A stretch of 36,892 nt of DNA from Desulfobacteraceae bacterium (lineage in GTDB: Bacteria; Desulfobacterota; Desulfobacteria; Desulfobacterales; Desulfosalsimonadaceae). A program made the position numbers and the translations under genes. The notes under the pieces are model-generated. The model saw only the letters and a list, made by a program, of their open reading frames with translations, had not been told where the DNA came from and did not search any database. The DNA lies in the NCBI GenBank assembly GCA_003599885.1, contig QZKW01000053.1, positions 40,057 through 76,948 on the forward strand. Reading direction: 5' to 3'. This document shows, piece by piece, positions 33,715-36,892 of the stretch. Positions within the stretch are counted from its first letter, which is position 1, and every line of letters starts with the position of its first letter.

Positions 33715-36204
33715 TCATCTGGTTTGTCTCCCTTGTGCCACCAAATCCCCAATGGCTTCCGCATAGGTTTTGCCCGAATTCACCAGCGTTTCGATTTTAT
33801 AAATATCGTTCGCATCGGACGTGAACAGGTAATAGGAGAACGGGTCCACGGCCAGCCTGGAAATGCCCACCCCCACCGGGGTATCCATGAATATCTCCGA
33901 ATACCGTGGTTTCGGGCTTTTGACGCTCTTTAAGAGCCGCATGGTAAAATTGTCATAATCAATAATTTTGCGGCTTTTTGCTTTTTCAAAAGACCCGGAC
34001 TGGAGATAAAATTTATAGGCGGAGTTGTCCCGGATGACATCCCCCACGGAGCCAAACATTTCGAGATCCATGAGGGACTGGGTGATGACCGTAAAGCTGC
34101 CACCGTATTTTCTGGCCCGGCGATAGCCTTCCTCGATGATGTTCCGAAGCATGTCGTTTTCTTTAAAAAACTGCCATGCCTCGTCAAAAATAATGAGCCG
34201 TTTTCGGGACCGGTCTGACAAGTAGAGATCCTGGGTCACGTAATTCAAAACCTGGAGGGTGATGATCCGGAATAACTCGGGCTGCTTTTTAAGTTCTTCC
34301 AGCTCCAGGACTACAAATTCATCTTTTGAAATATCAAGGGTGGACCGGCCGTTGAACCAGTGACCATAAGGCCCCTGAGAGGTGAAACTCCGCAGATTGA
34401 ATGCCAGTTTTGAGGCCAGTAGGCGCAAATCCGCCACGCAGGTTTCGTTTTCCCGGCAGTCAATGTCCAGCACTTCATCGGCGTATTTTGGGAAATTGGT
34501 CAGATATTCATAGACCTTATCGATATCGGCGTCCTGCCCGTAATTCTCATAAGCATAATAGACCGCGTTTTTAATCAGGGTGCGTTCGGTTTCCGTAGGT
34601 TCTGAGCTGGTTGCGGAGAACGTCATCTGCAGGATAATGGAAGCGATGGTGGAGGCGTCTTCCTTGATATTGACGATATTGGAAAACGGGTTGATCACCA
34701 TTTTTGAGTCTTTTGAAAACTCCACATATACACCACCGAACATTTTGCAGAGTTTTTTGTATGAACCTCCGATGTCAATGAGCCGGATGATGCCGTTTGC
34801 TGCAAAATAATTAAAAACCAGATAATTGATGAAAAAACTCTTGCCGCTGCCGGTCTCGGCGCACACCAGGGCGTTCATGTTGTTGGCCCGTTTGTCAAAG
34901 AGATCAATGCCGATCAGTTCGCCTTTCCTGCCCACAAACAGGTTATAGGGCTCCTGACCACCTTTAAAATCCGACTGGATGGGCAGACAATAGCTGGCTG
35001 ATTTTGCGTCGCACACAAAATCCCGGTCCAGGCCGTTTAAATTGTTTTTGATATTGTATAAACCAAAGGGCAGGGCGGACAGAAACAGAAGACTCACGAT
35101 GCCACGGTCTTCCTGCATGGTAAACCCTCGCGACTCCCACAGGCGTTTGACACGGGCCAGGCCTTCCCGGGTCTCTTGCTCGGATTCACCGATGACCCAC
35201 ACCATGGGCATGATCCGGACAAACGGGGTGCCTTTTTCCACTTCCCCGGTGGCCCAGGTGTATTCTTCCTGCTTGCGTCTTAAACTGGGCGCAAAACTCC
35301 CGGCAGCCTGCTGCTGAAGCACAAAATTACATTTGGCGTGAAGCCTGGCTTTCAAGGATTCAAACACCACATTGACCGTGATGAAAAACGGCTGGCGTAC
35401 CTGATTGGTGTCGGACTGGACTCCCCATATATCGCCGGTGAGGTAGTTAAACAGAAACCCGTCCACCTGTTCCGGCATGGTTTTGGGGGTCATGCACCGG
35501 AAATGCCGAGACCCGATTTCCATCCGGTCCCACCGGGTTTTAATGGGCGTTTCGCTTAAAATAATCTGCTTGCGGATAGGAATATTCTCATCATACCGGG
35601 CCTGTTCCGGAGGATGGTCATTGAAGAGCCGCATCATGAGATAAATCAGATCCGAGGGTGGAACCGGCCTCGGGAAAAGGTATGCGCCTTTCAAGACTTC
35701 ATACACCGTGTCCCGGATATCGGACACATTGATTTCCTTATTGGCCGGAAGTTTCAGGGACACAAACAGCCTGAAATGCCGCACCGGAATATGCTGAAAA
35801 TTCTCGATCCCGTTTTCAGCGCCATCGGAAATAAACTGATGCACACTTTTTGTGGCTGCCTGGATCACATCCATATCCCTGGTTCTTAATTCCTGGTATC
35901 GATCCATCACCGGTTTGATATAGGGGTCGGCAAACAACATGAATTGAAGTACGCTTTTATCCGGAAGGGATGATGTAAAAAGCCCGCGCAGGCCTTCAAA
36001 GGAAGACTGGTCCGCATACACCAGGGGCATGCATTCCCATAAAAACCCGATGGTGTCGTCGGTATTGATATAAACTTTGGTTTCCGCATCATAGGCGATA
36101 TATGGGAGAAATTCTGAAAACCGGTTCCGGAAACTCATTTTCTCAAGCTGACCGTGGGTGAGTCCTCCGTTACGGCCAAAAAGTGCATTGCTTAAAATGC
36201 CCAT
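33715..36204 (-). CDS. traC: F-type conjugation ATPase TraC (VirB4 family)
   Basis: Cytoplasmic ATPase that powers pilus assembly, 829 residues, similar to F TraC. The N-terminal TraC_F/VirB4 domain is followed by the RecA-like motor: Walker A AETGSGKSFF with K455, and Walker B RLIIFDEAWQFF with D674-E675. ERRARKYGG-like sensor region EGYRRARKYGGSFTVITQSLMDLEMFG follows, with the conserved glutamine finger. The start overlaps the traV stop by one base (TAATG) and GGAGG lies within the traV end, so the pair is coupled. A 505-base gap carrying the antisense thioesterase separates it from traH. All nucleotide motifs are intact, so transfer machinery is likely functional at this step. Confidence 0.95.
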   Translation of the reverse strand: MGILSNALFGRNGGLTHGQLEKMSFRNRFSEFLPYIAYDAETKVYINTDDTIGFLWECMPLVYADQSSFEGLRGLFTSSLPDKSVLQFMLFADPYIKPVMDRYQELRTRDMDVIQAATKSVHQFISDGAENGIENFQHIPVRHFRLFVSLKLPANKEINVSDIRDTVYEVLKGAYLFPRPVPPSDLIYLMMRLFNDHPPEQARYDENIPIRKQIILSETPIKTRWDRMEIGSRHFRCMTPKTMPEQVDGFLFNYLTGDIWGVQSDTNQVRQPFFITVNVVFESLKARLHAKCNFVLQQQAAGSFAPSLRRKQEEYTWATGEVEKGTPFVRIMPMVWVIGESEQETREGLARVKRLWESRGFTMQEDRGIVSLLFLSALPFGLYNIKNNLNGLDRDFVCDAKSASYCLPIQSDFKGGQEPYNLFVGRKGELIGIDLFDKRANNMNALVCAETGSGKSFFINYLVFNYFAANGIIRLIDIGGSYKKLCKMFGGVYVEFSKDSKMVINPFSNIVNIKEDASTIASIILQMTFSATSSEPTETERTLIKNAVYYAYENYGQDADIDKVYEYLTNFPKYADEVLDIDCRENETCVADLRLLASKLAFNLRSFTSQGPYGHWFNGRSTLDISKDEFVVLELEELKKQPELFRIITLQVLNYVTQDLYLSDRSRKRLIIFDEAWQFFKENDMLRNIIEEGYRRARKYGGSFTVITQSLMDLEMFGSVGDVIRDNSAYKFYLQSGSFEKAKSRKIIDYDNFTMRLLKSVKSPKPRYSEIFMDTPVGVGISRLAVDPFSYYLFTSDANDIYKIETLVNSGKTYAEAIGDLVAQGRQTR

Positions 36205-36740
36205 TATTCACGTTCCTCCGTTGCCGCTGACACCGCCCATTTGGGTTCGGTGACAAAGAAATAAACATATCGTGCGCTGAACCATTCATTGTCAGCGCCT
36301 GTATAAGACGGAATCAAAACCCGCATGACATCCGGGGGGATCACCAGCGGGGTTTCCGGCTGGTCAATGATCGATGTGAGTTTTTTGTAAAGGGCATCCT
36401 GGTAATCGTATTTGGCGTTGTTAGGAGCATGGGCATCCGATAGTGTCTTATCCGAGGGGAGTGTTTCCATTTTCTTTTCATCAGGCGTTTCTTCATTTGA
36501 GACTTTGGTTTTTTCCTTTTCTTCACAATCTTCGCAGACCTGTTCTTTCACCAGGGGATTTAGTTCCAGGCTCTCGTCATAAGCAGTTTGGACGCTCACG
36601 CATTTACCCTTGTCGGAATCCGGACATTGAAATGTCGTGGAATAGGGGCTGACCAGGGCGGAACACCCGGTCAAGACCGGGCAAACGACCAATGCCAACA
36701 GAATGAAATATGTAATAAATTTAATTGATAATCGTCGCAT
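36204..36740 (-). CDS. traV: F-type conjugation lipoprotein TraV (VirB7-like)
   Basis: Outer-membrane lipoprotein of 178 residues that anchors the TraB/TraK secretion core. The signal peptide ends in VLTGC, with lipidation at C26. The following CSALVSPYSTTFQCPDSDKGKCVSVQTAY stretch carries the conserved paired cysteines and the GxCxSVxxAY motif of TraV. The middle is acidic and low-complexity (EDCEEKEKTKVSNEETPDEKKME); the C-terminus contains PLVIPPDVMRVLIPSYTGADNEWFSARYVYFFVTEPKW, typical of TraV ends. The start lies within the last codons of traB (20-base overlap) and the stop overlaps traC. GGAGG precedes the ATG. Confidence 0.92.
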   Translation of the reverse strand: MRRLSIKFITYFILLALVVCPVLTGCSALVSPYSTTFQCPDSDKGKCVSVQTAYDESLELNPLVKEQVCEDCEEKEKTKVSNEETPDEKKMETLPSDKTLSDAHAPNNAKYDYQDALYKKLTSIIDQPETPLVIPPDVMRVLIPSYTGADNEWFSARYVYFFVTEPKWAVSAATEERE

Positions 36741-36892
36741 CCTTCACCTCCAGGTTGATACCTTCGCTGATTACAACGGTAACGGTTTTTGTAGCCCCCA
36801 CCTGAATGATGGGCAGGGTCTGTTCCGCCAGTTGCAGATAAAATTTTTCAAGCTGGTCGGCGGATTTTGAAATTCCGCCGCCAATGCCGCCT
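36721..36892 (-). CDS. traB: F-type conjugation protein TraB (VirB10-like), C-terminal fragment
   Basis: The last 57 codons of a gene that enters from the right edge. Visible residues, from GGIGGGISKSADQLEKFYLQ on to LAEQTLPIIQVGATKTVTVV and ISEGINLEV, match the very C-terminus of TraB, where the outer-membrane-ring domain ends with an AEQ..PVIEV..G motif and a short VTQGVDL-like strand. The stop at 36721-36723 overlaps the traV start region, preserving the B-V-C order known from F-type and SXT-type clusters. Upstream genes traK, traE and traL are expected further right, outside the window. Confidence 0.8.
   Translation of the reverse strand, partial: GGIGGGISKSADQLEKFYLQLAEQTLPIIQVGATKTVTVVISEGINLEVKDATIIN

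Larger units (their letters stand above)
14896..36892. mobile_element. Integrative and conjugative element (left end and about 22 kb; continues past the window)
   Basis: The left boundary is the tRNA-Arg(TCT) 3' remnant. Next inside is a tyrosine integrase, then a defence island (type I restriction-modification, Kiwa, AlbA-like protein), an IHF-like protein, other cargo, and an F-type conjugation cluster (traB, traV, traC, traH, traG). Integrase plus tRNA target plus mating-pair-formation genes is the definition of an ICE. Relaxase, coupling protein, excisionase and the right attachment site are not in the window, so autonomy of transfer is unproven. Two frameshifted genes inside suggest some decay or assembly error. 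Confidence 0.8.

Noticed and set aside
1-36892. CRISPR array, rRNA, or insertion-sequence transposase
   Set aside because: No regularly spaced identical repeats, no rRNA-like stretch and no transposase-like protein were seen on either strand.

Overview
The window looks like a piece of chromosome from an anaerobic, probably sulfate-reducing member of the Desulfobacterota (old Deltaproteobacteria, Desulfobacteraceae-like), with an integrated conjugative element in its right-hand 22 kb. The organism guess is an inference. It rests on the aryl-acid/branched-chain uptake genes next to a phenylacetate-CoA ligase, tandem-ACT protein, crotonase and 3-hydroxybutyrate dehydrogenase, and on mid-range base composition. 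No rRNA or ribosomal marker is present to settle it.

Region 1 (1-6913), chromosome, metabolism. On the minus strand a probable transcription unit runs crotonase - phenylacetate-CoA ligase - tandem ACT protein - LivK - LivH - LivM (cut by the window edge). This suggests uptake of an amino-acid-like or aromatic acid, its activation to a CoA thioester, and one hydration step of beta-oxidation type. Divergently on the plus strand is a 3-hydroxybutyrate dehydrogenase of the SDR family.

Region 2 (6914-14848), chromosome, stress. A TetR repressor is followed by a complete tripartite RND efflux pump (membrane fusion lipoprotein, HAE1-type inner-membrane transporter, OprM-type outer-membrane lipoprotein) and a tandem universal stress protein. 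Two near-identical 16-bp palindromes, one over the tetR promoter and one over the pump promoter, are very likely the TetR operators.

Region 3 (14849-36892), integrated element. The 3' half of a tRNA-Arg(TCT) gene, still followed by its terminator, stands alone. Immediately beyond it lies a tyrosine integrase, which marks an element boundary at about 14895/14896. The element continues past the right edge of the window. Its first cargo block is a defence island in one orientation: XRE regulator - HsdM - HsdS - KwaA - KwaB - small ORF - AlbA_2/HATPase protein - HsdR. A Kiwa anti-phage system is thus nested inside a type I restriction-modification operon, together with a Schlafen/AlbA-like protein. 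Next come a frameshifted YwbE-family gene, an IHF-alpha-like protein, a NUDT19-like Nudix hydrolase and a small unknown protein. The last block, on the minus strand, is an F-type conjugation cluster: traB (partial), traV, traC, traH, traG. A frameshifted PaaI-type thioesterase gene is wedged antisense between traC and traH, where other F-type systems usually have traW/U/N/F-type genes.

The best candidate for something new is the composite restriction + Kiwa + AlbA/ATPase locus carried on an F-type ICE. The individual families are recognisable; the nested architecture is what deserves attention. All family names here come from reading motifs and from memory of the families, not from a database search.
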